Shown: in pieces, positions 10,140-19,307 of the stretch
Numbering within the stretch: position 1 is the stretch's first letter
Layout: every line of letters begins with the position of its first letter
Assembly: GCF_000626635.1 (NCBI RefSeq)
Contig: NZ_CP007451.1
Span: 1,302,001-1,366,000, forward strand
Origin: Draconibacterium orientale
Lineage (GTDB): Bacteria > Bacteroidota > Bacteroidia > Bacteroidales > Prolixibacteraceae
Length of the DNA: 64,000 bases
Reading direction: 5' to 3'
Notes under the pieces: model-generated
Seen by the model: the letters and a program-made list of their open reading frames with translations, nothing else
Database searches by the model: none
Told to the model about the DNA's origin: nothing
Program-made: the position numbers and the translations under genes

Positions 10140-10616
10140 ATGCTCGTTTCCAACAAAATTTCAAGAACACTTGAAGGCCCGTATCGCTTTATTGGTTTCT
10201 ATTTTGTGTTTGTAGGAGCGATATCCCTGTTCGAGCAAGCCTGGATTATTTTCAGTATCCACAGTGTTTTAGGCTGGTTTCTTTTGAGCTCTTATTCCGG
10301 CGTTGATATCGACACCGAAAAACAACTATTCCGTAGTTTTAATATGTGGTTTGGCATTATAAAAACCGGCAAATGGGAACCGATTAATAAGTTTATCGGG
10401 TTAACCCTGGTATCAATGAATAAAGTATATAGTTTGTACAGCCGCTCGAACCGCAATTCAACTTCAGGCAGGAAAGAATTCAGAGTGTATTTTGTAAATA
10501 AAAAGAAACGACCTGCCCTTGCCGCTAAAACATGTAAAACAAACGATGAAGCACAACGATGCATGGACGAACTGGCCATTTGGTTACACCTGCCGGTTTA
10601 TAGCACAAAACATTAA
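10140..10616 (+). CDS. Hypothetical two-helix membrane protein
   Basis: 158 residues of unknown function. Two adjacent hydrophobic segments (about residues 18-50) form a hairpin anchor. The rest is a basic cytoplasm-like domain with SGRKEFRVYFVNKKKRPALA and a C-terminal helix containing DEAQRCMDELAIWLHLP. The layout, two N-terminal helices followed by a small beta-rich domain, resembles PH-like membrane proteins (DUF304/YdbT type), but no diagnostic motif is present. It sits 49 bases after the glycosylase gene on the same strand and may share its transcript. Confidence 0.7.
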   Translation: MLVSNKISRTLEGPYRFIGFYFVFVGAISLFEQAWIIFSIHSVLGWFLLSSYSGVDIDTEKQLFRSFNMWFGIIKTGKWEPINKFIGLTLVSMNKVYSLYSRSNRNSTSGRKEFRVYFVNKKKRPALAAKTCKTNDEAQRCMDELAIWLHLPVYSTKH

Positions 10617-10715
10617 TCCTTTATTTGTAGTGCAAGGTTAATTCTCCATAACAGCCATATATTATTTCTCCCGATTTTCCGTTATTTATTCAAACAAACT
10701 CAGAACGAAAGAAAC

Positions 10716-13328
10716 ATGAAGACTCTTCTCAGTATAATTCTCCTGGTATTTATAGTTTTAACCTCGTTTGGCCAAAGTAAAAAACGCGACAAGGTAAAAC
10801 GCAAGTACCGAAATATTGAAGCTGTTTCGCGCGAAATGCCTACCGTTTACATACGTGGTTCAGTATATGATAGCGATTACAATCTGCTACCAGGAGCAAC
10901 CGTTACAATCGACGGTACATCGAAAGGAGTAAATACCAACGAAGACGGCGAGTATTTTATAACGAACCTGGAACCCGGAAGGGCACGTATTCGTGTTTCG
11001 TTTATCGGATATAAAACCCATACAGCTGATATTATTCTGAGGGAAGGCAGGAATGAGAAGAATGTTATGCTGCCTACCGACGACATCCATTTGGAACCCA
11101 TATTGGTGAGCGCACAAAAACGCGAACAACAGTTACTCGATGTTCCAACGGCTGTTTCATCGGTGAGCGATCACCGAATGAACGAGGCCAACATCACCGA
11201 ACTGAGTACCCTTGCAGAATTTGTTCCGGGATTATACGCCCGCGAACAGGGTGCCAACCGTCCCACTTTTGCCATTCGTGGTTTAAGTAGCGATGAAGTC
11301 AGCCCCAGTGCTCAGCCACGTGTTTCAGTATTCTTTAATAATGTACCGATAAACCGCGCCAATTCGGCTTCGCTTGAGCTGTACGACATGAACCGGGTGG
11401 AAGTACTGAAGGGACCACAAAACACACTTTTCGGAAGAGGCGCACAGGCCGGAGCAGTTCACTATGTTAGCAAAATGCCGGAAAACAACTATTATGGCAG
11501 CGTTACAGCCGGGGTGGGTAATTATGGCCATCAGGAATACCGGGGAATAATCAACGTTCCAATTATCGGGAACAAACTGATGATGCGGGCAGCCGGAATT
11601 TACAATTCGTACGATGGCTATGTGGAAAATACCTTTGGCGGCGACCTGATGGGTAAAGAAACACTTGCCGGACGCTTTTCATTGCGTTTCAAGCCACAGT
11701 GGAACCACCGTTTTGATGTAGTGGTGAATTACCAAAAAGACGATACTCCGGGAATTGCGTTTATGCCCGGCGGTGTGCCAAACACCAATGGCGACATTGG
11801 AATTTTTAGCGGTGTTGCCTCGCACGAGCAAGGCAAAAATCTGGGAACGGGAAAAGAAATTTTTGACGCCACACTGAATTATCGTCTGTACATGACCGAA
11901 CATACTTACTGGACCAGTATCACTTCGTATCGTAAAACCGATGCCTCATCGCGATGGGATGGCGATGGCACTGCATCGGCAGCCATCGATATGGCAGAGT
12001 ATGCCGGAGCATCACAGTTTTACCAGGAAATTCGAGGAAATTTCTCGCAGAACAGCCGGCTAAACGGTTCGCTGGGAGGTAGTTTCTGGCGAGAGAAAGC
12101 TGATCAGACTTACTGGTTCTCGCCCAACGAGCAGCATTTAGCCAACCTTATGCTATCGCAACCGCCGATGCCACTTGTGGATGCCAGCGGTCAGCCAGTT
12201 TCAATTCCTGCCATTCCGAACTACGATGCACAGCTGGATACTACGTTTTATATTCCTCTTCCAACAACGCACGAGGAAGAAATGTACAGTAAAGCCACGA
12301 ATATGGCAGTGGAAGGGTTTATGGACCTGAACTACCAGATTGCCCGGAAGTTTTTTGTTTCGGCCGGTGTTCGGATGGTTTACGATCCCTATAAACTAAA
12401 CAGTGAATCATCTTTTGTAAGTGGTTCGCCGTCAGTTTTGGGAACATTCACCGGAAACTATCCCAACGTTTTCTTTTTGCCATACGATGCGAAAGAGATC
12501 AGGAAAAATACGCTTTCGTTTACCTGGCGCGGTGGCTTAAAATACCGTTTTAATGAATACGGAAATGTTTATGCCAACTACTCGCGCGGACGCCGACCGG
12601 CGGTGTTACAATTTACCTCAACAGGCGAAGAGGAAGTGCTGGAGCCCGAGATCCTCGATAATTTTGAGCTGGGCTTTAAAGGAGCATTTTACAACCGTGT
12701 GTTTGTTGACCTAACTGGTTTCTACTCGCTTTACAAAGATTTTCAAACCCGTGCCTGGGTGGCCAATAACGAAACGGGCGAATACAACCTACTGTTTAAA
12801 GACGGCGGACAGGCGACATCGTATGGCGCTGAAGCCAATTTACAAGTAGCCATAATCGAACAATTGGATCTTTTTGCCAATTACGCATGGTTAAAAACCG
12901 GGTTCGACTCCACTGATGTTGACGGAGCTGCACAACTATATTCGGGCCATGTTTTTAGCCTGGCACCGGAACACAGTTTTGCCATAGGACTGAATGCCCG
13001 TGTTAACATTACTTCCAATATTAAGCTGTTTGTAAGGCCAAGCTATTCGTATAAATCGCATATTTATTTTGAGGATGCCAACACTCCCGGACTGGAGCAA
13101 GACGGCTATGGTTTGCTGAATATTAACGGCGGACTGGAATTGGCCGATCCAAACATACGGCTCACCATTTGGGCAAATAATGTGCTCGATGAAAAATACA
13201 TTACCAGCGCCGGAAATACCGGGAGCCTGTTTGGCGTGCCAACCTTTGTGCCAGGTACGCCCAAAATGGCAGGCGCAAAGTTAACCTGGAATTTCACTAA
13301 GGATGATCGTCGGAGAAGGAGACGATAA
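10716..13328 (+). CDS. TonB-dependent receptor with an arginine-rich C-terminal tail
   Basis: 870-residue outer-membrane receptor. A signal peptide (about 1-20, ending TSFGQ) is followed by a lysine-rich linker, a carboxypeptidase-regulatory-like domain (about 45-120, GSVYDSDYNLLPGATVTIDG), a plug (about 130-250, with IRGLSSDEVSPSAQPRVSVF) and the barrel. The plug layout resembles siderophore-type receptors of the FecA/IroN-like group and not SusC. The barrel's last strand reads AGAKLTWNF, but the chain runs on for nine residues (TKDDRRRRRR region), so the aromatic residue that normally ends an outer-membrane barrel is not terminal. No SusD, TonB or ExbB partner is adjacent; the substrate is unknown. 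Confidence 0.92.
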   Translation: MKTLLSIILLVFIVLTSFGQSKKRDKVKRKYRNIEAVSREMPTVYIRGSVYDSDYNLLPGATVTIDGTSKGVNTNEDGEYFITNLEPGRARIRVSFIGYKTHTADIILREGRNEKNVMLPTDDIHLEPILVSAQKREQQLLDVPTAVSSVSDHRMNEANITELSTLAEFVPGLYAREQGANRPTFAIRGLSSDEVSPSAQPRVSVFFNNVPINRANSASLELYDMNRVEVLKGPQNTLFGRGAQAGAVHYVSKMPENNYYGSVTAGVGNYGHQEYRGIINVPIIGNKLMMRAAGIYNSYDGYVENTFGGDLMGKETLAGRFSLRFKPQWNHRFDVVVNYQKDDTPGIAFMPGGVPNTNGDIGIFSGVASHEQGKNLGTGKEIFDATLNYRLYMTEHTYWTSITSYRKTDASSRWDGDGTASAAIDMAEYAGASQFYQEIRGNFSQNSRLNGSLGGSFWREKADQTYWFSPNEQHLANLMLSQPPMPLVDASGQPVSIPAIPNYDAQLDTTFYIPLPTTHEEEMYSKATNMAVEGFMDLNYQIARKFFVSAGVRMVYDPYKLNSESSFVSGSPSVLGTFTGNYPNVFFLPYDAKEIRKNTLSFTWRGGLKYRFNEYGNVYANYSRGRRPAVLQFTSTGEEEVLEPEILDNFELGFKGAFYNRVFVDLTGFYSLYKDFQTRAWVANNETGEYNLLFKDGGQATSYGAEANLQVAIIEQLDLFANYAWLKTGFDSTDVDGAAQLYSGHVFSLAPEHSFAIGLNARVNITSNIKLFVRPSYSYKSHIYFEDANTPGLEQDGYGLLNINGGLELADPNIRLTIWANNVLDEKYITSAGNTGSLFGVPTFVPGTPKMAGAKLTWNFTKDDRRRRRR

Positions 13329-13436
13329 ATGTGTTTCATCATTGTGGATCCCGTAACCTTTTATAAATGTTTTATGTAAAAAAAGTTGTAATAGAGAAAT
13401 AGATATTGCGAAGAAAAAAGGAATAAACAGAGTATT

Positions 13437-14261
13437 ATGAAAACAATGCAGGCACATACCAGGCTTTTAGTTATTGCTGTTGGAATATTATTGGTGTCTA
13501 TCCTGTTTTTACTTATTGTTACCCCGGCAGCTTATACAAAAACACTACCTAACGAGAACAATTCCGGAGCTTTAATAGGATTATCACTGGCAATTGGTCT
13601 TCGTTTGGTACTACTTTCAGCCTATCTGCGCATTATAAAAAAGCTCAGAAAAAACCACAACATTCGGATTGGAAGCTACATTGTAATTGGGGTTTTTCTG
13701 CTTATTCTGGGTTTAATTGATACCGATGGCGCTTTTGCCTACCTCAACAATACCGATGCCTTTTACATTTCCTTTTTACTTTTCACCAGTATTTTTTGCG
13801 ATCTAACTGCCGCCGTACTCACTTTTATATCTGCTTCGTTAAAGCATAAAAATGTGGCCGTTAACACTTCGCCCGACAAAATGTTATTGTATGGAATTGT
13901 GGTTGGTATCGGCGTAGTTATGATGATTCTTTTTGCCTTTCCATGGGGAATAATTCTTTCGCTGGCCTTCTGGATCTACTTAGGGATAACCATTCGGAGA
14001 AAGCCGTCATTTTTCTCAGATAAAATTGAAGCCACGCTTGCAGAAAAACTCCAGAAACGATTAAAAGGACTTCTTACTGTCGCAGTAATTTCGCTTCCGG
14101 TTGCCGTTGCCGGTTTAGTAATACACCATGTAAACTCGGCTGGAACAGACCGTGAAGAATCACTGTTTTTCTATATTGGTATCATTGCCGAGTATTCTTT
14201 TGTTGTAGCATCTGCAGCCGGTATTATCACTTTTCTTAAAGGGCAACAAAACCCCAATTAA
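13437..14261 (+). CDS. Hypothetical polytopic membrane protein
   Basis: 274 residues with about seven hydrophobic segments (roughly 10-30, 45-65, 80-100, 107-130, 150-190 as two, 212-230, 245-265) separated by short basic loops such as KKLRKNHNIR. No catalytic or transport motif is recognised. It starts 108 bases after the TonB receptor gene and converges on the ExbD gene, with a strong bidirectional terminator between them. The role is unknown. Confidence 0.75.
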   Translation: MKTMQAHTRLLVIAVGILLVSILFLLIVTPAAYTKTLPNENNSGALIGLSLAIGLRLVLLSAYLRIIKKLRKNHNIRIGSYIVIGVFLLILGLIDTDGAFAYLNNTDAFYISFLLFTSIFCDLTAAVLTFISASLKHKNVAVNTSPDKMLLYGIVVGIGVVMMILFAFPWGIILSLAFWIYLGITIRRKPSFFSDKIEATLAEKLQKRLKGLLTVAVISLPVAVAGLVIHHVNSAGTDREESLFFYIGIIAEYSFVVASAAGIITFLKGQQNPN

Positions 14262-14345
14262 GTGCAAAACATTTGGAGTGAGCGATGCTTCCACCGGAAG
14301 TTACCTGTTATCCGTTTTGAATGTAGGTTTTTTGACAAATGAAAA

Positions 14346-14380
14346 TTAATCACTTGTACTTTTTGATTTAATCACTTGTA
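14346..14380. repeat. Two 13-base direct repeats spaced two helical turns apart
   Basis: TTAATCACTTGTA occurs at 14346-14358 and 14368-14380, 22 bases start to start. A related short palindrome ATCACAGGTGAT follows at 14393-14404. The 285-base stretch otherwise contains only the terminator at 14501 and lies between two convergent genes. Confidence 0.6.
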
Positions 14381-14500
14381 ATCTTTAAAAGCATCACAGG
14401 TGATCATTTTATTACTGTCTTGTAATGAAAATTGTTGTTTGAAAAACGATATGCCAGAGGATATGATATTCCCCTCTTTTAATCAAACAAATAAGCAACA

Positions 14501-14528
14501 AAAAAGGGAAGCGTTTGCTTCCCTTTTT
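14501..14528. terminator. Bidirectional rho-independent terminator
   Basis: AAAAAGGGAAGC (14501-14512), four-base loop, then GCTTCCCTTTTT (14517-14528): perfect 12-base arms with T-tracts in both directions. It serves the membrane-protein gene on the plus strand and the ExbB-ExbD operon on the minus strand. Confidence 0.9.
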
Positions 14529-14546
14529 TGTATCTAATTCAATGAA

Positions 14547-15017
14547 TTATCTTTCAGCCTTTTTTCTTGACGAGTAGTTAATGTTCAGTGCAGCCGATTT
14601 ACGCAGCTCCTGCTTCACATCTCCTACAATACTCATTCTTGTATTCTCATCAATTTTCAACGACGTAACCATAAATGGTTGTTCAGCCTCATCTCTGGCT
14701 TCGCGTTCAGCAATAATGAAATCTTGTACTTCATCAACTGTTGCGAATTGATCGTTCAACTGAATACGTGGTGCCTTACCAAATGTTTTTTGATACATAG
14801 GCAGAGGTTCACCAATATAAATGTAACTTACTAAAGATTTCTTTTCCAGTTTGCTCAATTCAGTAGCTTCCGGAATACGCATTTTTACCTTTAGTGTTAC
14901 CTCACGCATTGTTGTACTAACCATAAAGAAGAACAGAAGCATGAACACAATGTCAGGCAATGAAGCTGTTGATATCTCGGGAGTTCCCTTTCCATCATCT
15001 TTTCTAAATTTGCTCAT
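14547..15017 (-). CDS. exbD: ExbD/TolR family protein (second copy)
   Basis: Stator subunit of a proton-driven ExbB-ExbD complex that powers TonB or Tol transport across the periplasm. Of 156 residues, the single N-terminal transmembrane helix (about 18-40, TASLPDIVFMLLFFFMVSTT) carries the conserved proton-relay Asp of the family (in LPDIVF). The rest is the periplasmic domain. It is the last gene of a four-gene operon, 9 bases after the other ExbD gene, and is followed by a strong terminator. Two ExbD-type subunits per operon is a common Bacteroidota arrangement. Confidence 0.93.
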   Translation of the reverse strand: MSKFRKDDGKGTPEISTASLPDIVFMLLFFFMVSTTMREVTLKVKMRIPEATELSKLEKKSLVSYIYIGEPLPMYQKTFGKAPRIQLNDQFATVDEVQDFIIAEREARDEAEQPFMVTSLKIDENTRMSIVGDVKQELRKSAALNINYSSRKKAER

Positions 15018-15026
15018 AATCTATTC

Positions 15027-15602
15027 TTAAATATTTTTACCTTTTGGTTCAGCTTCAGAAATTTTCTGCGGATAAATCTTTCTAATGGCATCTTGTTTGT
15101 CATCGTCAAGATCTTCGTATGCTTTACCAAACTGTTGTTTAGCCAACTCGTCTCTTAATTCATTAATGGCAGCAACCAGTTCGTTTTGAACAGCGAGATA
15201 GGTTCCGTATTGAGTATCCAGGTCGTTTCGTAACGAAATCACCCCTTTTGATACCATAACTTGTCCGAAGTATGGTACCTCCATTGGTTCTTTCTCAGGC
15301 AAATTTTCAGCATTATATGGGTTCGCCATAAATTCTTTTGCCCTTTCACGCAGGTTCTCAATTTGTTCGTAATCACCTTCTACCAACAGGTCGTTATTTT
15401 TGTTAACAAGCACAACGAAAATGTTTCTTTCATTGATTTCGTTATTCTGATCCTTTAATTCTGAAGGATCGACCCATTGCGGAAGTTTTCTTCGAAGACC
15501 GCTGTCAACGTCCATCGTGGTTGTTACCAGGAAAAAGATAAGCAACATAAATGCAATATCTGCCAACGATGAGCCCGGAATTTCAGGTACTTTCTTAGCC
15601 AT
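15027..15602 (-). CDS. exbD: ExbD/TolR family protein (first copy, extended)
   Basis: 191-residue ExbD-type subunit. The N-terminal helix (about 9-30, GSSLADIAFMLLIFFLVTTT) contains the family Asp, followed by a longer periplasmic domain than its partner. That domain has an extra charged helical insertion (about 120-175, NELVAAINELRDELAKQQ) typical of the long Bacteroidota ExbD type. It lies third in the operon, 33 bases after the small membrane protein, and probably pairs with the ExbB at 16106-16903 to form the pore. Confidence 0.93.
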   Translation of the reverse strand: MAKKVPEIPGSSLADIAFMLLIFFLVTTTMDVDSGLRRKLPQWVDPSELKDQNNEINERNIFVVLVNKNNDLLVEGDYEQIENLRERAKEFMANPYNAENLPEKEPMEVPYFGQVMVSKGVISLRNDLDTQYGTYLAVQNELVAAINELRDELAKQQFGKAYEDLDDDKQDAIRKIYPQKISEAEPKGKNI

Positions 15603-15635
15603 AATTTTTTCCTGTTTTTATTACCACAATTAAAC

Positions 15636-16094
15636 TTATCTAAACAAACGCATTACTGCTGATGATGCAACCGACAAAATCGCCAATCCTATAAGGATAT
15701 AGGTTGCATACAGCCCGGTGTCTGTTAATTTTGCTACTCTCTCATTTAAGGTTCCGTCTGCCAAAAATTTATCAACTCCTATAAATTGTGGAATTTCAGG
15801 AGAAGCCAATAGGTAGGCTACAAGAAACACTACTGCCATAAATCCCAGGGCAATAAGCCCTGACTTTGCAGCTCTTTTGTCGGTGAACATGTGGAACAGT
15901 CCTGAAAGAACTGCAACACCGGCACCAATAGCTACAAGTATGTAGCTCCATATCAAGTTGGAATTAATCCAACGCCCCATGGTGGGGTCAGTATCTACAT
16001 CACTAATGTTTACAAATAACGAAACAAGAAGAATGGTAGAAACAATGATAAGAGCCCATAGTATAATAGTTACTATTTTTGCTGTTTTACCCAT
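15636..16094 (-). CDS. Four-helix membrane protein of the ExbB-ExbD operon
   Basis: 152 residues, with hydrophobic segments at about 8-28, 46-66, 77-97 and 128-148. No Asp or Glu sits inside the helices in the way expected of a proton-relay subunit. It is placed between ExbB and ExbD with gaps of 11 and 33 bases, so it is almost certainly co-transcribed. Its function is not established; position alone suggests an accessory component of the proton-driven complex. Confidence 0.8.
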   Translation of the reverse strand: MGKTAKIVTIILWALIIVSTILLVSLFVNISDVDTDPTMGRWINSNLIWSYILVAIGAGVAVLSGLFHMFTDKRAAKSGLIALGFMAVVFLVAYLLASPEIPQFIGVDKFLADGTLNERVAKLTDTGLYATYILIGLAILSVASSAVMRLFR

Positions 16095-16105
16095 TTCTCT
16101 ACTCC

Positions 16106-16903
16106 TTATTTTTTCATGTTATGTTTTACCAACAAGTCTAACAACGAGATAGAAGCATCTTCCATGCTGTTAATGATGCTATCGATTTTAGCTACACAGT
16201 AGTTGTAGAAAACCTGTAGAATCATTGCAACCACAAGACCTGATACAGTTGTAATCAAAGCTACTTTAATACCACCAGCCACAAGAGAAGGACTAATGTC
16301 ACCTGCTACCTCAATAGCATCGAAAGCGCCAATCATACCGATTACTGTACCCATGAAACCTAACATAGGAGCCAAAGCGATGAAAAGTGCGATCCAGCTT
16401 AATCCTTTTTCCAAAAGACCGGCTTGAACACCACCGTAAGAAATAACTGTTTTTTCAACTACATCGATACCGTGATCGAAACGATCAAGGCCCTGGTAGA
16501 AGATACTGGCAACTGGTCCGCGAGTAGTACGACATACTTCTTTTGCAGCCTCTACACCACCACTTTCTAATGCTTCTTCAACACTAGCCAACAATTTTTT
16601 AGTGTTGCTGGTTGCAAGGTTAAGGTAAAGAACTCTTTCAATTGCAAAGGCAAGACCTAAAATGAGGGCTACCAATACGAAGCTCATAAAAGCAGGGTCA
16701 CCTTCAATAAATTTTTGTTTCATCTGGCTGTGAAGTGATTTTCCTTCTTCTGCAGCGGCTGCAGCATCTTCTTCAGCTATTGCAGCAGATGTTTGCTCTA
16801 CTTGTTCAGTAGCAGCTGCTTCTTCCTCCTGAGCAAGCGCTACATTCGATGCCATAAAAAACAGCATCCCAAATACGGCTATTAACGCGAATAGTCTTTT
16901 CAT
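16106..16903 (-). CDS. exbB: MotA/TolQ/ExbB proton channel family protein with acidic leader
   Basis: 265-residue proton-channel subunit that energises TonB or Tol systems. A cleavable signal peptide (about 1-24, ending NVALAQ) is followed by an Ala/Glu-rich low-complexity stretch (25-55), then three transmembrane helices (about 72-92, 163-185, 205-228). The core motif APMLGFMGTVIGMIGAFDAI precedes the last helix, as in TolQ/ExbB. It is first in the operon with a membrane protein and two ExbD genes. The signal peptide plus acidic leader is a Bacteroidota variant absent from E. coli ExbB. Confidence 0.93.
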   Translation of the reverse strand: MKRLFALIAVFGMLFFMASNVALAQEEEAAATEQVEQTSAAIAEEDAAAAAEEGKSLHSQMKQKFIEGDPAFMSFVLVALILGLAFAIERVLYLNLATSNTKKLLASVEEALESGGVEAAKEVCRTTRGPVASIFYQGLDRFDHGIDVVEKTVISYGGVQAGLLEKGLSWIALFIALAPMLGFMGTVIGMIGAFDAIEVAGDISPSLVAGGIKVALITTVSGLVVAMILQVFYNYCVAKIDSIINSMEDASISLLDLLVKHNMKK

Positions 16904-17040
16904 AATTGATTTGAATTTTTAATTAATAATCTCTTTGAATTTGTTTTTGTATTGATTTTTAAAATATTAATCCATTTCCACAAAAAACATGCCTCTATTA
17001 AAAAGCTTGTTTCTATTTTTAATGAACGTCCCATTTTTTG

Positions 17041-17128
17041 CGGAGAGAGAGGGATTCGAACCCTCGGTACCCTTTCGGGGTACACACGCTTTCCAGGCGT
17101 GCCAGTTCAGCCACTCCTGCACCTCTCC
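17041..17128 (-). tRNA. tRNA-Ser (anticodon GGA)
   Basis: 88-base class II tRNA. Acceptor stem GGAGAGG/TCTCTCC with discriminator G, anticodon stem CACGC/GCGTG around loop CTGGAAA (anticodon GGA), a long variable arm (GTACCC/GGGTAC) and a T arm GAGGG-TTCGAAT-CCCTC. The long variable arm and anticodon agree on serine. CCA is not encoded. Confidence 0.96.
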
Positions 17129-17199
17129 AGTATTCGTTAGCGCGGCCTCCCAAAAATGAGGGCTGCAAATTAATAAAAAATTGTGAAAAAAAAACTTTG

Positions 17200-18243
17200 C
17201 TATTCACTAATTTCCCCGCGCAGACTTTTATTGAGGTACATTTTGATTTCGTCCGGTTTAAGGCTTTGCCCGAGCAAAAACATCAACTTTGTAATTGCCG
17301 CTTCGGTGGTCATATCTTTTGCAGAAACGACTCCTGCATTCAGTAACTCAACACTGGTTTGATACTGCCCCATGACTACCTTACCTCCCTGGCACTGCGT
17401 AACATTTAAAACCACTATACCTCGTTTAATGGTTCGCTTAATGGCATTAATCAACCAGCGCGATGTAGGCACATTGCCTGACCCAAACGTCTCGAGTACA
17501 ACACCTTTTAATCCGGGAGTATTCAGCACCGAGTTAAAAACGTTCTGGTTAATCCCGGGAAATATTTTCAGGATAACCACATTGTCATCAAAATCGGTAT
17601 TTACTTTTAATATGCCTTTGTTTTCGGGGTAATAAATAAACTCGGTACTAAACTTGATGTCGATTCCGGCCACTGCCAGCTCCGGATAATTTACCGAACG
17701 AAATGCGCTAAACAATTCGGCATCGCGTTTTAAGGTACGGTTTCCCCGGTACAATTTAAAATCGAAATAAATACAAACCTCTGGAACAATACTGAGTCCC
17801 TGAATTTTTGCCGCAGCAATTTCAACGGCCGTTATCAGGTTTTCTTTTCCATCGGTTCGAATCATCCCGATAGGCAATTGCGATCCGGTAAGAATAATAG
17901 GTTTATCGAGGTTTTCGAACATATAACTTAAAGCCGAAGCAGTATAAGCCATCGTGTCGGTTCCGTGCAAAATAACAAAACCATCGTAGGCATTATAATG
18001 CCGCTCAATAGTTTTGGCAATTTTAATCCACGTAATCGGATTCATGTTTGAAGAATCGAGAGCCGGATTAAAAGTAATGGTCTTTATTATGAAATCAAAT
18101 TTCTTCAACTCAGGAACTACCTCCTGAATTTTATCAAACTTTACTGGTTTCAAGGCACCATTTTTGGGATCCTGAACCATACCAATGGTACCTCCGGTAT
18201 ATATTATTAATATAGAAGTTTTTTTGGCAGCTCGTGTGGTCAT
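17200..18243 (-). CDS. ansA: Type I L-asparaginase
   Basis: Hydrolyses L-asparagine to aspartate and ammonia. The 347-residue protein has both active-site signatures: IYTGGTIGM near residue 15 with the nucleophilic Thr, and ILHGTDTMAYTASALSYM near residue 94 with the second Thr-Asp pair. There is no signal peptide, so it is the cytoplasmic (type I) form. It follows the TatD gene by 27 bases on the same strand, likely as one transcript, and precedes tRNA-Ser. The ammonia it releases could feed the NADPH-type glutamate dehydrogenase; this is a metabolic inference only. Confidence 0.95.
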   Translation of the reverse strand: MTTRAAKKTSILIIYTGGTIGMVQDPKNGALKPVKFDKIQEVVPELKKFDFIIKTITFNPALDSSNMNPITWIKIAKTIERHYNAYDGFVILHGTDTMAYTASALSYMFENLDKPIILTGSQLPIGMIRTDGKENLITAVEIAAAKIQGLSIVPEVCIYFDFKLYRGNRTLKRDAELFSAFRSVNYPELAVAGIDIKFSTEFIYYPENKGILKVNTDFDDNVVILKIFPGINQNVFNSVLNTPGLKGVVLETFGSGNVPTSRWLINAIKRTIKRGIVVLNVTQCQGGKVVMGQYQTSVELLNAGVVSAKDMTTEAAITKLMFLLGQSLKPDEIKMYLNKSLRGEISE

Positions 18244-18270
18244 GCAGTTTTTAATTAGGCCTGCAAGTTA

Positions 18271-19035
18271 TCAAATTCCGAATAAATTACGGGCATTGGT
18301 GGTGGTTATTTCTGCAATGCGGGTAAGTGGCAAACGGTAAACATCGGCAACTTTTTGCGCAACATGAATAAGATAGGAACTCTCGTTGCGTTTACCTCTT
18401 TTAGGAACCGGGGCCAGGTAAGGCGAATCGGTTTCGAGAACAAGGTGATGCGGATCGATTTCTTTAATTACTTCGTCGAGATCGCTGTTTTTAAAGGTAA
18501 CTACTCCGCCAATTCCGAGCAAAAATCCCAGTTCTGTAATTTTTTGTGCTTCCTCCACCGTTCCGCTAAAACAATGAAAAACACCACGGAGTGTTCCGTC
18601 TTGCTCTTCCTTTATAATTTCGTAGGTTGGGTCGAACGACTTGCGCACATGCACAACAATGGGCAGGTTTAACTTTTTTGCCAAACGTATCTGATAGCGA
18701 AAAGCCTCTTTTTGCTCCTGTTCGTATTTGCTTTCCCAGTACAGATCGATACCAATCTCGCCAATACCATAGAATTTACGCCGTTGCAACCAATATTCAA
18801 TGGCTTCCAACTCTTCTTCGTAGTCTTCTTCTACTGAAGTGGGGTGCAAACCAATAAGCGGAAAACACAAATTTGGGTATGCCCCTGCCAGATCAAGCAT
18901 ATGTTTTATCGAGCCGGAATCAATGTTCGGCAAAATAATCTTTTTAACTCCACTCTCATCAGCCCGCTTTAATGCTTCGTCCCGATCGTGAATAAAATCT
19001 TCTGAGTATATATGCGAATGTGTATCTATTAACAT
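18271..19035 (-). CDS. TatD family metal-dependent hydrolase
   Basis: TIM-barrel metallo-hydrolase; characterised family members are DNA exonucleases or deoxyribonucleases. The 254-residue protein starts IDTHSHIY, giving the first HxH metal pair. It has a metal-binding Glu in GEIGIDLYWE, then HVRKSF and HCFSG histidines, and a late Asp in LETDSPYLAP. These residues complete the two-metal site, and the length is standard. It lies 27 bases upstream of the asparaginase gene. Confidence 0.94.
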   Translation of the reverse strand: MLIDTHSHIYSEDFIHDRDEALKRADESGVKKIILPNIDSGSIKHMLDLAGAYPNLCFPLIGLHPTSVEEDYEEELEAIEYWLQRRKFYGIGEIGIDLYWESKYEQEQKEAFRYQIRLAKKLNLPIVVHVRKSFDPTYEIIKEEQDGTLRGVFHCFSGTVEEAQKITELGFLLGIGGVVTFKNSDLDEVIKEIDPHHLVLETDSPYLAPVPKRGKRNESSYLIHVAQKVADVYRLPLTRIAEITTTNARNLFGI

Positions 19036-19241
19036 CTAGGTACTTTTACCTTAAGCTAACTATTGCTTGTTTTTCTATCTATCCTTAATTATCACAATTA
19101 ATCGTCTGTAAAATCAGATAATTAAACCTGAGTGGCCGACAAAAGTAAAAAAGTGTTTGTTCCTTACCCTCTTTTCAACTTTACCTAAAAATTAAATTTT
19201 CACTTTTCGGGATGGTCGCATCGCTGAATTAAAGGCAAAAT

Positions 19242-19274
19242 AAAACATCCGCCCGAAATCCGAGCGGATGTTTT
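19242..19274 (-). terminator. Terminator of the NAD-type glutamate dehydrogenase gene
   Basis: AAAACATCCGC (19242-19252) and GCGGATGTTTT (19264-19274) form 11-base arms around 11 bases, 34 bases past the stop. The minus strand continues with a T-rich run. Confidence 0.8.
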
Positions 19275-19307
19275 TGTATTTCCAATATTAAGTATTTCTT
19301 AACGAGG

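Noticed and set aside
10716-13328. SusC-type polysaccharide receptor
   Set aside because: No SusD follows and the plug and barrel wording is of the siderophore-type group, not SusC.
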